Assembly (NCBI GenBank): GCA_020796225.1 | Contig: CM036768.1 | Location: forward strand, 35,802,289 to 35,866,288 | DNA from: Arion vulgaris | Lineage: Eukaryota > Mollusca > Gastropoda > Stylommatophora > Arionidae | Reading direction: 5' to 3' | Length of the DNA: 64,000 bases | Shown here: piece by piece, positions 1 to 15,800 of the stretch | How positions within the stretch are numbered: position 1 is the stretch's first letter | How the letters are laid out: each line of letters opens with the position of its first letter | Translations under genes and position numbers: made by a program | Notes under the pieces: model-generated | Seen by the model: the letters and a program-made list of their open reading frames with translations, nothing else | What the model was told of the DNA's origin: nothing | Databases searched by the model: none

Positions 1-100
1 CGGAAAGTGGGTTTAACATTGGTTAAACAAATCCAACATCACATTTGAAAATAAGTTAAACATTGATTGAACATAACCAACATCACATTTAAGAACATAC

Positions 101-241
101 TGGATCATGGCCAAGACTAGGCAGATCTGACTTTCTGTTGAGGTTGTCCTGGGCTGTATCTATTGCATCCAAACCCTCAGTGATTGTGACTATAAATGCT
201 CTCTGAGCTTGTGTCAACTCCTTTGTCTGAATGGTCTTTCC
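101..241 (-). CDS. TLN: Talin exon 14, start of rod bundle R1
   Basis: Residues 489-535: KTIQTKELTQAQRAF, then TITEGLDAIDTAQDNLN and DLPSLGHDP, aligning with the first helix of the vertebrate R1 rod bundle. The acceptor is GATCTGAACAATAG (242-255), with a weak pyrimidine tract. The donor is GTATGT at 100-95. It is separated from exon 13 by a 10.6-kb intron. Confidence 0.9.
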
Positions 242-3200
242 CTATTGTTCAGATCAAAAGAGATAAACATTTTAAAAGTGTACATATTACAACAGACATA
301 TATGGATTGAAATTACAGGTTACAACAGACATGAAAATAAATTGAATATGTAAACATTAAGGGGGACTCTGGTCTGGAAACTTTTTTCGTTGCTTTCATA
401 TTAATGTAGAATTTGTATTACAATTTTGAAATATTATGACTTAAAAGAGTAGAAACAGTTTAGTTTTCAAAAATATGTCAACGCATTGCCATGGAAACAA
501 TAAAAAATGACCACCAAACACAAAATTTCAAATCCCTAAGGCTCTGAAGTAATGAATATAAATGAATTCTGTTTTCACTCTAAGGTGAGCAATTGTAATA
601 TCTAATATATTACACATGCTTTTAAGGATATATTAAATATTACATTTTTAAAGAATTTTAAGTAAACACATCCCCCCAAAAACAGCTTTTTTTGACTGAA
701 TTTTGAGTGGGTGTATTGTTTATTAACTGTTTACGAACTAGCATCATGACCATTAACAAAAAATCTCTAGTTTGTTTTGGTCCTAGAATGAATGGTAAAC
801 TCTGTTTCACTTCTATTTCTAGCATTAGCACCGATGATATGTATTAATTATCGTTTACACTTCACTTTTAAGTAGTTTTTAGTTAATATAAAAGTCGAAT
901 AGGAATGGAAAGTAATGGAAAAAGCAACAATATATTTAGAATCTTGCAAATGGCGATACGTCCCAGCAAATCGCATCTTTATAACGCTGGTACGTATGTA
1001 CGCACCCATATGTAAATATAAATAAAAGACTTGTTTTAAATGTAAATATTAGTCTTTCAAGAGGGTTTCATGTATGAAAATAAAATGCAGGTGCTCCCAA
1101 ACTCAGATCAGTATTTATTTATTTATCAGTATAATCTATTTAAATCTAATCTATCCTATCTAATATGTTGGTCTAATCTGTCTGTTGGTCTCCATCTCCA
1201 GCTCTAAACATTTTTGTTGTGTGCATGTGTGTACATTGTCTAATATGTTTGTCTGTCTGTGTCTCTGTCTTCACATGCGGAAGCACATGCACATACCTGC
1301 GTGGAGGTGAGATTGAAACAAGATAGACAGATAGATTAGACAGAAATAAATATATACATTCATAAATATATACACACACAGTTGTATAAAATGTACACTC
1401 AATATCTTTTTTTTTAATTAATATGTTTAAAAATGTTTATGTCACCTATTTAGGTAGCAATTTTGATTGCACAGGAAATGTTAAAAAGAAATTATGATTC
1501 GAATTGGCAAAGCAACATCAGCTTTTAAAAGTCTAAATAAAATATGGAACTGCAAGTTATATAGTATTAAAACTAAATTACAAATTTTCAATTCAAATGT
1601 TGTATCAATCCTAACATATGCCAGCGAGAGTTGGAAAATGACTAAAGATATAGAAAGCAAGTTGAATGCATTTGAAAATAGATGTCTGCGAAAAATAATG
1701 AATATAAAATGGAACAAATTCAGAAGAAATGATGAAATCAGACACATGTCTGGTCAACCACTAGTGACAACTGTTATAAGAAAGAGAAAATGGAGATATG
1801 TTGGCCACACCTTGAGGAGAAATGATCAACGAATATCAAAGCAGGCATTGAAGTGGAATGCAGAGTGTTCAAGAAAACGCGGACAACCTAAGGAGACCCT
1901 GAAACAAACCTTACTGAGAGAGGCAGGAAATATCGGTCTCAGTTCCATGGAGGAGATTGAACGAGTTGCCCAGGATAGAGCGGTATGGAGAAATTACTTG
2001 CAGGCCCTATGTAACGTATAACGGTATGAGAGGATTTATTATTATTATGTTTAAAAAAGATTCGGTTGAAAATAAGTGCAAATTATTCAATCATTGGAAA
2101 CATGAACCATATGAAAATAAAAACGTGATTAAAAAACCATAAAGCAATGAAAATAAAAAAAAGCTGTTATGTGAAATATTCAAGGAAAACCATTATTATA
2201 TAAAGATAAACTACAAAGCAAAAATGTGAATGGTTTTGAGGCGTGCTTCACTGTTAACAAGATATGGAAATAAGATGAAGGAAATCAAAAAAGAATAAAC
2301 ATGGCTTTATAGAAACATATAGAAAGTAAGTTGAATACATTTGAAAATAGATGTCTTCGAAAAATAATGAATATAAAATGAGATGAATTCAGGCGAAATT
2401 TTGAATCAGAGAAATGTCTGGTCAACCACTAGTAACAAATGTTATATGAAGGAGAAGATGAAGATATATTGGGCACACCTTGAGGAGAAATGATCAAAGA
2501 ATATCAAAGCAGGCATTGAAGTGGGATGCAAAGGTTCAAGAAAGAAAGGATGCACTAGGGAGACCTGGAAATGAATATTACAGAGAGAGGCAAGATATTT
2601 TGGTCTCAGTTCAAAGGAGAAGATTGAACGAGTTGCCAGGAGAGAGCGGTATAGAGAAATTGCTTGCATACCCTATATAGCATATAATGGTACGAGAGGA
2701 ATTATTATTATTATTATAGAAACCTAAGTAAAAACGGTTTAGAATGGAACAGATAAGACAACAAATATCAGAATACTAACAACATCCATATTCCCGGAAG
2801 CAATGCATCGATGTAAACATGGACGTTTAATAAGGGAGTGGAAAAATGTATATGTGCTTTTGAAGGTTACAGAAGAGTTCTCCATATACCATGGACAATG
2901 AAGAAAACAAACATATCTATCCAGAATAAACTCAAAATTAAAGAAAACTCACAATATCAAGATCACAATGCCGCCTATGTGTTGCCGGGCCTTGCTAGGG
3001 GAGCAGAGAATAGTAACACTGCGAACTGCAAGGTATGTTGTAAGAGGCGACTTAGGGGCTAGGGAAGCTGCCCTTGTAAATAAAAAGTGTGGCAGAAATC
3101 GGATGTGCTAGCCTACTTGTAGGTGCATAACTGGCGCATCATACAATTGTTCTTAGGCAGAGGTCACATACACATCACAAAGAGTGGTTTAACAAGTGGT

Positions 3201-3806
3201 CGATATGGAGCATTCAAAAAAGAAGATCACAGTGTGAAGACTCAAGCGTATTCAGAATAAAGGCATGCATATGGTCCTGGACTGCACTAGAGCTACAAAA
3301 TCCCACCAACCATGAACTGGAAGAGATAGGTAAAGATAGAATGACTTTGTAAATACAAATAAGATTCAGACCTTTGTCAATGGATGTCTTCGGCGAATTC
3401 TCAGACTGAGATGGTATGATAGTTACAAACACAGACCTGTGGATAAGAACCGGACAGCAACCCATGATGACCCAGGTCAAGAGAAGAAAATGGCGATGGG
3501 TCGGTCATACTCTACGGAAGACACAGTCGAGTGTCACTAGACAAGCACTTGAGTGGAACCTGCAAGGAAAACAAAAAAGAGGATGCCCTAAACAGACCTG
3601 AAGATGAAATCTTCTCGGGGAACTGAAGAGTGCTCAAATGTCCTGGGAGACTATAGAGGGAGCAGCCAGAGACCGAGAAGAGTGGAAAACAACTGTTGAG
3701 ACCCTATACTCCACGAGGAGCAGAGATGAACAAGTAAGTCAAGTTAAAATCACTTGGCATGAGCTGGTTGAGAGCATGTGTCCCAACTGGGGATTAAAAG
3801 GCACAA

Positions 3807-3886
<80 letters not shown>

Positions 3887-6800
3887 GAAAGATTAATGAT
3901 GATGGTCCTATCACTCAATAAACCAATTACAAGTATGAACAGAGCCAATGTCATCAATCAGGTACGCGCTCATTTATGTTATATAGGCAAGTCTCAGACA
4001 CTGGAACAAGTGCCAGAATTAGGAGTTAAGTTATCAAGGAAATTACTGATAATAAGGAAAGCAGGCCTTCATGCAAAAATCAATCAGAATCGCCATACAA
4101 AGCACCATGACTAAGTCTGAATTCATAGCAGACTAACACAAGAAGAAGGAGTTAAGTTTGGACATACCAGACAGTGTTGTCATGGTGATAGAGAGAGAAG
4201 ATATACTAATCAGGTTGTGCCATGACATTGGTCGCATTCTTCTTCATCTTTTAACTGCACACAGAGCACAGGTCTTCAACAAACTTCTTCCATCTCTTCC
4301 TCTCTCCTGCCATCCCTTTCAATTCTTTCCATGTTTTACCCATCCTGTTCATATCAGTCTCCAGATGCTCTTCTTCAGGTATGACTAGGCCTCCTCCATC
4401 TCTTTTTTCAATTTGGGCTCCAAAACATTGCCTTGTGTTTGTAAAGATTTTTTAGCTTATTTTTTCTATGGTGTCAAGTAGCCAGCCCCGCCTCAAATCC
4501 TCCTTCGTCATCTCTTACAGCATGCCTGGCAGATACAAAATGCTGCATAATCTTTCCTCCCCTTTCGAGGCCCGGCAACACAAGGGTGGCTTTGATCCTA
4601 TAACATAATTACATGTCAACATATAACAAAGCTGTGATATACTAGATGCTGCATACAAAGATAAACAGAAAATAGGAATTATCAGAATCTGTTAATATTC
4701 ACAAACAAGCAAGCAAATCAACGCAGTTATATATATAGCAAACAAAAGAAGGCATCTCAGAAAAGCTAATTTTCTAAGATCAACAAAAAAAGTATTCAAA
4801 CAAAAAAATGGTCAAAATCCATTCTCTAATGGTTAGCACACATACACTGGATCCAGACTGCATTCCACTAGAGGGTGGCCTATCTAGAAGGTCAAACGTT
4901 GAGGAACTTTGAATAGAGCCATTGACTTCCCCTAGTTCACCTGAACCTCCCTGTATCGTTATGACAACAAGATGGGATGGGAAAGTAAGCATAAATTGGT
5001 TGGCAATGTTATATCAAACACATAGCATGCATATCAGTAAGATTGTGTATCATCTTGTGATCTGTCAGCTCTCCTAGCTACATACAACAATTTCTAAACC
5101 AACATTTGTATATACAAATTACAACATAATCACATTAAAGTGCAATGCAATATATGGGAGAAAGAGGGTACTAGGTGTTAACTTTGAAATGGCCCGTCTG
5201 CCCAGCGTGTTCGTAGCGTTGGACTACGGGTGACTATCCCTCTGTGTGTGCGGGTTCAATTCGCGGGATGGCAGAAAAAGCCACAGATTCTCCCAGACTT
5301 ACTGTGTTCGTGGCACCAAACTGAAGGGTTACGATGTCCATGGCACCGAGCCAAGAGCTGAAAAGCTCAAGTGCTTCTGGATCGGAAAAAAAACAAACAA
5401 ACATTTGAAATGAATGAAAATCGTTGCATATCCTTTACAGAATGTCGCCATCAACCACAGTAAACTAGTAGTAAATTTTCTAGGCAAAACTTATACATTC
5501 AGAAGTTTGCCATTGCTTTCTGAACGGTGAAGTCAGTGTGCCTGAGTGGTTACGGGGCCCAAATTGGGGTTTAAAGAATAGAACCACTGTTACCTGCCAT
5601 ATATGTCGTATGAGGTGACTAAGGAGGTTGGGCGAGAGGCTAGCTACCCCACACCATAAAAAACACTAGATGGCTACAGAACAGAGAGCGAACCGAGTAA
5701 ACTCTGGCTGAAACCGGACACATCGTCGAAAGATAAGCACCAGAGCTCCAAATGGTGCTGAAGATGTGATGTAAAATACACCAATGCTAAGGCTGCATGA
5801 ATCAGATTTCCACATGAATAGAATTTATGGGAGATCTGGTACATCGGTCTGGGTGGTGATCGCAAGAGAGAGAGGAGAACGGTGAAGTCTATTTTAACCG
5901 CTTGTAAAATCAAATTAATTTATTTCCAAACTTGCCCACCATGGAGTTTGAACCAGGTACGTTTGGGTTGTGATCGAGTACACTACCGCTTAAGCTACAG
6001 ACACTCACTAGGTGTATTAACATTTAGGTGTGAAATATTGGAGACTTGACAATACTAGGTGTATTAACATTGAAGTGTGAAGTGTTAAGATACCTCACAG
6101 GTTATTGGTTATTGGTTACTAAACTGACGTCATTGCACTCCGGCAAACCCATAGGTGCTCAGTCTCCCCAACAGATATCGAAGAGTATGCATACTGATGG
6201 TTCCTGTGGCTCGCTGATTAAACACACCTCTCACTCTGCCTCTCAGGCATCCAGTTCGACTTGAACAAAGGGTAATTCCAAACTGCTTAAATCGCTTGAT
6301 CGATTCAACATCGATTTTAGTGTCCTCATCCAACAGAGAGTCTCAAAGAGACCGAAGAATATCCCCTTATCCATCTTCAACTCCCCAACAATCGATGCTG
6401 TTGATGCAAGCCTGTCCGCTCTCTCATTACCGTAAACACCCGCATGCCCAGGACAGTATATCCACGTAAGCCGCTGGAGGTTAGAAACTTCTATAGACGA
6501 CATCCACTCATACCAAAACCTGCCCTTCTGGATCTTGTGAAGCATCGACTGAGAGTCAGATACAACAACTGCCCCAGTAAATGAAGTCCCAGAAATCCAA
6601 TGGAGGGCAGCAGTAACGGCCTCAACCTCCATCCTCATACTAGAAGTAGTTGTCCTGTATGCCCCACTTCGCTCTGCAACAACCCTACCATGCGCATTAG
6701 CCAAGAAACCCCAGCCGGATTTCTCACCACGTTGAACCGACCCATCGGTATATACAACAACATCATCACCCCTTGCATTATCTTCTATCAGCTGCTTAAC

Positions 6801-9800
6801 TGCGAGATCAGCCTTCATGTTGCCCCAATCTCTACATTCTCTTCCAAGAGTAATGATAACGTTGAGATAGTTCATCATGCTTCCATCTGTTGGGATCCAT
6901 TCTTCCCCTTTGGTAGAGTCGCAACCGTAGTCACCTGGCCAATTGTCTCTCAGCCTGGGCCATCCACGACATGCCACGCTTGATTCTCGTGCCCTTAACA
7001 TCATTAGTGTTCCTGTGAAGTGGATGTCTCTTATCCGAAGTAACCCGCATATATGCCTTGGTTTGGGCGATTGCATGACGGGAGCGTAGTGACAGAAGGC
7101 CAAGCATATATCTCATCTTCACAATGGGGTATCTCTAGTGCAGCCCAGAACTATACGCATACCTTCATTCTGAACCCGTTCAAGCGTTCACATTGTGATC
7201 TTGATATCGTAAGAATTCCGAGTCCGTAATCTACCACTGACATTACCAGTCGATCGAACAAAAGGGCAAGTAGTCTCTGCTCAAGGTGTGCGGCCACCAT
7301 AACATTAACATTTGGGGGAGAAGTGCTAGAGGCCTCATAGTCTGAAGGGTCTAAAGAAAAATGATTGACTTCATTGTACCAGGTTTTACCCCATATAGCT
7401 TGGTCCCTCTCCGCAGAAATGGCATGCCACATGCTGAGAGTATTACACAAAGTATGAAGTCTGTAGCTCCTGCAACAATCCTGGGAGACTCTGGAAAATA
7501 TGCACTCGTGAACAGAACTGCATGGTCCGGATTCGAAGCCACGATCTTCGAACGCAGGGCGAAGTCTTAACCACTTAGCTACGAATACCACCACCATAGA
7601 GACTCTATAGTACTAAATATTAACATTTGGGTGCACCCGTCTGCCCAGCGTGTTCGTAGCGAGTTGGACTACGGGTGATAAGCTCCTGTGAGCGCGGTTC
7701 AATTCCGCAGGCTGGCAGAAAAGCTACAGGTTCACCAGATTCACGGTGTTCGTGGCATCGAACCGAAGGGTTACGATGTCTATGGCACCGAGCCGAAGAG
7801 TTGAAAGTTCAAGTGCTTCTGGATCGGTTAAAAAAACAAAAACATTTGGGCGTGAAGTGAATTAAAGGAATTTCTGAAACAATTCATGAAAACAGAATGG
7901 AAGAAAGTAAACAAAAAACAGAAGACAGTATTAATGAGCTCATTCGAAATGAACAAGTTCCGCAGTCGCAAGTAGTGGAATCTCTTAAGCCCATTTTGTG
8001 CAGATTTGCTCTGAGACTGCAATGACATGTACAGAGCCTGAACATCTTTGTTCCTTTCTAATTAACTCTTGCAAGAATGCTCTTTCTTCTCCGGTCAAAG
8101 AACAGAAGCTCGGTCAAAAGTAGCAAGACTTTGAGATCAATTGTGAAGGATTGATGAATACCTCATCAGGTACACAGTCCTGTTTGCAACCCATGCTGGA
8201 ATAAATTCTTAAGGTCTACAGATGAAGGATTGACTTCACTGCACAAGTTTTCCACGTTATTTGTTATCCATGATTCACATCCATAGCTTCTTCTTCTTTG
8301 AATGCTCCATATCAACCACTTGTTAACCACTCTTTGTGATCTGTATGTAATCCGAGCCTATGAGCGATTGTACATTGTGCCAGTTATGCGCTTACAAGTA
8401 GGCCAGACCATCCTATTTCTGCTACGCTTTTTATTTACTAGACTAGCTTCTTTATGCTCCTCTTGAGAGCCGCAGCAACACACGGGGGACATCCATATAA
8501 AAATGATAGTTCTATTTATCACTACTGTGCAACAACTAAATATACAACATTAAGTCACATCAAGACCAAAATGACTTAAATAATTAGTAAATAATCAAGT
8601 CAATCTATGGTTGTTTTAGTTTTTTTTAAAACAAAAACTCAGGCAAGGATTCTATGGTAAACACACAGACAGTGGCATTAACGATTCACAATGGATAAGA
8701 AACCAGTGATACACATTGTATATCTTCTCCATCAATCCTATGTACATATTGTATGCAAACAAATTATAAACAATGGATATGAAACTAATGATACGCAATA
8801 GATTTAAAACCAATGATAAACAATTGCTACATAGTTGATGGTACGAAGATAAAGGGTATTCTCTATTTCGTGGCAAGTTATGCATACCGATAGGTGCTGC
8901 ATGACGAGAAAAACTACCAGAGAAACCCCAGTAGATACATCAACCAGCACAGAATGGGAGTTGCTAGTTTAAACACACTGAAATACATGCATGGGAGGAG
9001 ATCGGATCAATTATGGACATGTCCGATGTGTGATGAAGATGATCCTCAAATGAACAATGATGGTACAAATTGAATACGGAAAGAATGATACACAACGCAT
9101 GTGTAACCAATGATACATAATGACCATGGAACCAATGATATAAATTGAATGTCAAACAAATGATGCACTGGCTAAGAAATCATTGATACACATTGCATAT
9201 GCAAGGATTTGTTTTCATACCATCAGATATATTGGGGAAAACTGGAAAAATAAAAGTGAACACTTCCTATGAAGACCTTCAAATGGTCTAGTCTATAGAC
9301 ACAGTCCTTTGAGCTTACTGAACGTCCAAGCATCAGACCACCTCTAACAGCAGCCAGGTGAATAGTGTAAATAAATTGTATTAGATGTAGTGACAACTGT
9401 TATAAAAGAGAGAAGATGGAGATATATTGGACACACCTTGAGGAGAAATGATCAACGAATATCAAAGCAGGCATTGAAGTGGGATACAAAGGGTTCAAGA
9501 AAGAAAGGTCGACCTAAGGAGACCCTGAAACGAACTTTGCTGAGAGAGGCAAGAGGTATCGGTCTCAGTTCCATGGATGAGATTGAGCGAGTTTCCCAGG
9601 ATAGAGCGGTATGGAGAAGTTACTTGCAGGCCCTATGTAACGTATAACGTACGAGAGGAATTATTATTATTTATATTAGATGTGTTAGGGAATTGAACTT
9701 AAATATGCACCTCCCCCCCACATCTTATCCAAACCGAATATATCCACAATTGGTACTTCAGACTGTCATTACTGCCTGTAATACCACTTTGTGGGTGCTC

Positions 9801-12800
9801 TAGGACAAGGAGAACACATGCTTGAGGAATTTAATGGCAGCATGGCTAGTGTAGTCATTGTGAAACTGTTCAGGTTAGGATTTCACTTTATGCCCTGACA
9901 GAAAAAAACTCCTTGGGTGTACCGTGGATTGAACCCAGGTCTCCCGCAAGGTAGCAGCGCTCTAATCCATTCGGCGAGATGCTTCACTTCACAAACAAGA
10001 TCGTTTCAAATAAAACTTCAATATACAAATTTGCAATATCAGTTTTAAAATATCTATATTAGATTTCACTAAAAAAAATGTTCTACTATGTAACTGCAAG
10101 AGATAGGACAACATATAATAAGAATGTACACATCAATCAACTATGTAAGTTCACACATCAACTTCAAACAAGAACTACAGCAAAAGTCCAAGACACACAA
10201 GAATAAATATTACAGAAAGATGAAGCAGTCTGGCAAATTAGTGAACTAACGGAGAACTAATAAGTACTGCGATCTTCTCCTTATTAAGTCGCTCGGCATG
10301 TGGCGACTAATGACACCAGTTCTTTGTTGGTTTACTGTTCTTCTTTGGCTACCAGTATAGTGTTCTTGTCTAGCTACACCCCATTTGACTTTGAATTCTT
10401 GCAGGCTGATCAAGGTTGAAGATTCAACATTAATACTTTAAGCATTTACACATCCTCTCTCCTTTAGGGAATTCAGAATAAAAGCCTGCCTGGTCCATTG
10501 CTCGCCTGCTTTTTACAGCAGTCATACCTGTAACCTATCTGCGTGTTCATTTTCCCTTACACTGCATACCCTGGCACAAAAATAAACTGATTTTTGGACT
10601 CCAACCATTGACTTAAACATAATGTAAAGTATTTTTATTTTTGTTTGAAGGTAAACTATCTTACTTTGTGAGTTAAGTATTTTTATTCTCATATTTAGAC
10701 AATCCCTCAAATTTCTGTAGATTTATTCAGAATCCTTTGATAGCAAAGAAGAAAGAGAGGGAGAAAAAACAAAAGTGAGTGCAGAACAATGAAAGAAACA
10801 AAACAGAAAAATGGAGATAAGAATGGGATGACTAACATGCTGGGCAGAGAAGCCACTCTGTACTTGGTTAGACTGGGATGAGACCTGGCCATGAAGGGAG
10901 CCCACAGAGATCTTGTTCTCTCCTTGGTAGCCATCCCTCAGCAGTCCAGGCATGGATACATTGCCAGAGCTTGGATGTTTGATGTTGCCCATATTGTGTT
11001 GGATGATGGTAGCCCTAGGGAAGAAGAGCCACAATATCACACAATATGAAATTATTCTACACAAACTGGAAGATTTACACAACTGTGATTTATAAGGCAA
11101 AACGTAGAACATACATAGAATAGAAAAACTAGAAAGTAACATACATACGTGGTTATAGATTAGAGAGTTATATAGTAACAATATATAACATCAGCATCAG
11201 GTGCCGTGCCGGCTGACGTAGGCGATCATGGATCTCCACAACTCTCTGTCTTTGATGTTTGCCATCATCTCAGATGTTGACACTCTTCCGTGCCATGACG
11301 TCAGGCTATCCATAATTTTCTTTCTTTCTCTGTCTCATCTAGCCTCAATTTTACCAGTTGTCACAATGTGTTCTAAACCTCCCTTTCTCATCACATGTCC
11401 AAAAATGATGACTGCCTCTTTCTTATTCAGTGTGTTTCAGTTTGGAATACCTTCATTGCACTGACATGTCCATAGGTGCTCCGATCTCCTTTGCAATATC
11501 TCCAGCAGCGTCCAGCGACTGACCGTACCAGATCGATTTTGATTGATGAGCCTACTCACGTACTTGTTATGCTGTTCTTTTCTTGCTACTCCAATCTTCA
11601 AACCCAGCTCCTGCAATCTAGTAGTTGACGTGGATTGGTTTAAATGAAAATCTTCTTTGCGGCCACACTCTATGAGGGCGTTCAAAATATATTGATAAGC
11701 TTTCTCTGTGTCTTGCCCTCATTCAACACCTCAACATTAGTCATTTTAGCAGTCCATGGGATTCTCATCATTCTTCTGTAAAACCATATCTCTGTGGCCC
11801 TCAGATATTTTTCGATCTGATTGTTTATTGTCCATGACTCGCATCCGTATGTCAGTATTGGTTCTATGTAGCACTGAATAACTCATTCTGATCCCAACTG
11901 ACAATGACTTGTTGCATATAATGCTTCTCATTTTCTGGAACGATGTTTTCGCTTGCCCTATTCTGCTCTTTATTTCTGATTATATAACATACTGCACACA
12001 TATAAAGACTATGCAGTTTCAAAATACAGCAATCTGATGACATACAGTGAAGTAGAAAACATGAATTCAAGCAATGAAACATTGAAATCAGACAGAACAT
12101 AGATGTACATACTGTCCTGCCTGTACGTTCTCTTCATACATTGTTGAGTTCTCATCTCCTTCAATACCGAGATGATCTTTGGCTTTTTTCTGAATGATGA
12201 GTACATGCAAATCAATAATCAATATCTTATATCATTGAAGTTATCTGTATATAACACAATTGTATAGACATATTTAACACAGAACATACATTGATAAAGG
12301 TTCATTAGTAAAGTTGTTTTTGGGAGGTGCACATTACAGATTTCATTCTCTCAATCTTCTTCTTCTTCTTTTGTCAGCACACTGTTACTGGGTTGTTAAC
12401 CTAGTGTCGTGGTTTTATGTATTTGTCTTGTGCTTCTCTGGTGACTTGTGTGATGGTTTTCTTAGTCCCCTGGTCACAGCATAATGAAACATCTATAAAT
12501 GTTATGTTATGTTACACCATTCGTTATGATTTGTATGTGATCAGAGCAGATACTATTTCTGCGAGGCTTTTTATTTACTAGGGTAGCTTCCCTAAGTCCC
12601 TACCTCAATAGCCTCCTACGCCATGCAGTGTAGGTCGCAGTGTTACTATTCTTTGCTACCCTTGCAGGCCCTGGCAACCCATGGGTAAGTTGATTAGTAT
12701 ATCTTTTCTCTCTACATCGAATACGATAATGCCTAGCATATCTAAATTTAACTAATAATTCTCACAATCGTTCGAGTGTATGAGACTCGCACATATAACA

Positions 12801-15800
12801 TAAATAAGCATGCACCACGTTGATGACACTAGCTGTGTCCATACTTCTGTCAGCATGAGTCGGGGCATTGTTTGCAAAAATGTCAGGAGACTCGTTACCC
12901 TGCACTCCAGTATGTCCTGGTGTGTACAGCCAAGCACTTTTCTTTAGATGTGATTTCCGAATGATGGCCACCCATTCCACATGCAGACTTCCAGATTCAA
13001 TCCTTTGAAGCATATTCATCGAGTCTGATATGATAATCGTATGGGTTACCTGTTGTACCGCCACCCATGAGAGAGCCATGGAGGCAGCGTTGATCTCCAT
13101 AGTGATGCTCGATGTTGTAGTCTTGAAATCTAGCAGTTGACATGGATTGGTGTAAATGAAAACCCTCTTAGCGGCCACACTCTGAGGGCTTCAGAATGTC
13201 ACCTTTATCCTATATATTCTATCTTATATCTATTCAATATGTAAAATTGCTTAACCAACATTCTATTAGCTCATCATCAAATAGCTTTTTCTGAGCAGAA
13301 CTTTGCCACCCCAACAGTCCTTCAGAATTTCTGTTTCTCAGAGGCCAGATATCTCGCCTATATTATGTTCAAACCATAATTTACATCCTGAATCCATCTT
13401 CTCCGTGGTCTTCCTCTTCTTCTCTTTGCGGGTACGTCTCTTTCCATGTTGGTCTTCTCCAGCCTTTTGTGTCTTTTTATATGTTCAAATTACCTCAATT
13501 TTCTCTTTCTTATTTGTAGCATCAGACAGTGCTCTTTGATTTTGAGTTCTTTCTGGATAGATCTATTTGTTCTCTTCTCTGTCCATGAGATACAGACACA
13601 CTTCTGAAACACATATTCAAAATCACATATATATTTTTCCACTGCTTTATTAAATGTCCATGCTTCACAACCATATGTTACAACTAGGAATATGCAAGCT
13701 CTTAGTACTCAGACCTTTGTTTTCCTACCAGTTCCGTTTCATACTGTTTATAGTTGTTTAATTTTGTGTAAAGTCATGTTTGTTGTTCTTTTAATTTCCT
13801 TCATCCAATTTCCATCTGCTGTTAGCAGTGAACTATATTAGCTAAGACAGAAATATAAGATATGTTATGTGATAAGCATTACAATCATGTATAGTTCTGT
13901 ATATAGCTCACCTTTCTAAGTATGATATCAATGTAGCCAGCTATTAGTTGAGATATCTGTTCTCCTTCTGTTGTTTGCACTGAGTAGTAAGTGTCAGAAT
14001 AGTCACCAAAATCCTGCAAGGAACAAGTTAGAAAAAAATAGGTTTAAGTCCTACTGTTATTGTTGCAGCATCATCTAGCTGAATGGATTAGAATGCTGGC
14101 TCCCATTCGAGAGAACCAGGTTCCATCCCCGGTATGGCCAAGGAGTTTCTTTTCTGTCAGGGACATAAATAAGTCCTTCTTCTTCAAATGCTCCATATTG
14201 ACCACTTGTTAACCCCTCTGTGTGATTTGTATGTGATCTGAGCCTAAAAGCATTTGTACGTTGTGAGAATTATACACCTACAAGTAGGCCAGCACATCTG
14301 ATTTCTGCTATGCTTTTTATTTACTAGGGTAGCTCCCTAGGTCCTAGATCAGTCGCCTCTTACGACATGCCTTGTAGGTTGCAGTGGTACTATTCTTTGC
14401 TTCCTTGCGGGCCCGGCACCACACAGGCAGCTGTGCGGCCATTAAATTCCTCAGGCTCATGCCCTCCCCGTCCTACACTCCTAATAAGGCGGTAGTACAG
14501 GCAGTAAGAAGACCAAGAAGAAGATGGCTAAAAGATATTAAAGAAACCATGAATATGACCATTGACGAAGTGAATTTCAGATGTGCTGCTAAGAGAGCAA
14601 CGTCCTATAAAGGATACGTACCTTGATGATGACAGGCAGTAAAAGCAGTTATTGTTGCTATGACATTTGACTAGTTCATTAAATCAATTTTACAACAGAA
14701 ACAAAGTGCTGCAAATTCGAAGAAAGTTCTGGACAGAGAAGAGAAAAAATATAGACATCCTACTATAAGTTAACATAGAGGAAATTTAACTTATGGACAA
14801 CATCAAGGCTGGAAACTGAAATTCTGTGATCCCATTAAACGTCATGGTTTGGAGAGACGCCTGTGTGTTGCCGGGGCCTGCAAGGGAAGCAAAGAATGGT
14901 AACACCGCGACCTACAAGGCATGTCATAAGAGGCGCCTAAGGAAAGATACCCTAGTTTTTTAAAAAGCGCTGCAGAAATCGGATGTTCTGGCATACTTGT
15001 AGGCGCATAGCTGGGACAACCTACAATCGCTCTTATGCTCAGATCACATACAAATGACAAAGAATGGTTTAGCAAATGATTGATATGGAGCGTTCGAAGA
15101 AGAAATAGAAAAAGTTTGGAGAGAGCAGTAATGGAGGGCATTATTACTGATAAATGCCCGTCTGCCCAGCGTGTTCAGTAGCGCTTGGACTATGGGTGAC
15201 TATCCCTCTGTGTGTGCGGGTTCAATTCCGTGGATGGCAGAAAGCCAGATTCCCAGATTTACGGTGTTCGTGGCACTGAACCGAAGGGTTACTATGTCCA
15301 TGGCACCGGGCCGAAGAGCTGAAAAGCTTAAGTGCTTCTGGATCGGGGAAAAAAAAAATTACTGATAAATAAGGTAGAGGCTAACCAAGATGACTAATAT
15401 CAAAGTTTGGACATGCCAGACGGTGTCATCTTCATAGTAGAGAGAGAGTATACTAATGAAGTTCTCATGGGTACGGTGAGCAAATGGACTTTAGGATGGC
15501 TGCTACAGCGGAACACAGAGCAAGCAAAGGAATACCCAATGTACCATGATGTCGAAAGCACAATAAAACATAACTAACATCAAATACCTCTTAGGGCCGG
15601 CCTGTGGGACAGGTACATCCAAATTTTAGCCAAAGAAAAACAGCTCAAATGGGACTGATAAAATATTTTCTAGATAACCACCAAATTAGATTGAATAAAC
15701 AATGATAACTTACTAAAGTGAAGCTGTTTGGAGAGGCAGCCCATCTTCTCACTGTAGTCAAAGGCCAGGTCTTCATTATCTGAAAAAGAAGAGCAACATT

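Noticed and set aside
1481..2046. Active LINE
   Set aside because: Only the last 175 codons remain; no endonuclease or RT catalytic region is present.
6600..6983. 127-codon plus-strand frame
   Set aside because: Antisense shadow of the RNase H domain on the minus strand.
12104..12122. Alternative exon 12 donors GTACAG or GCAGGA
   Set aside because: Neither restores the talin frame in exon 13; CA/GTATGT does.
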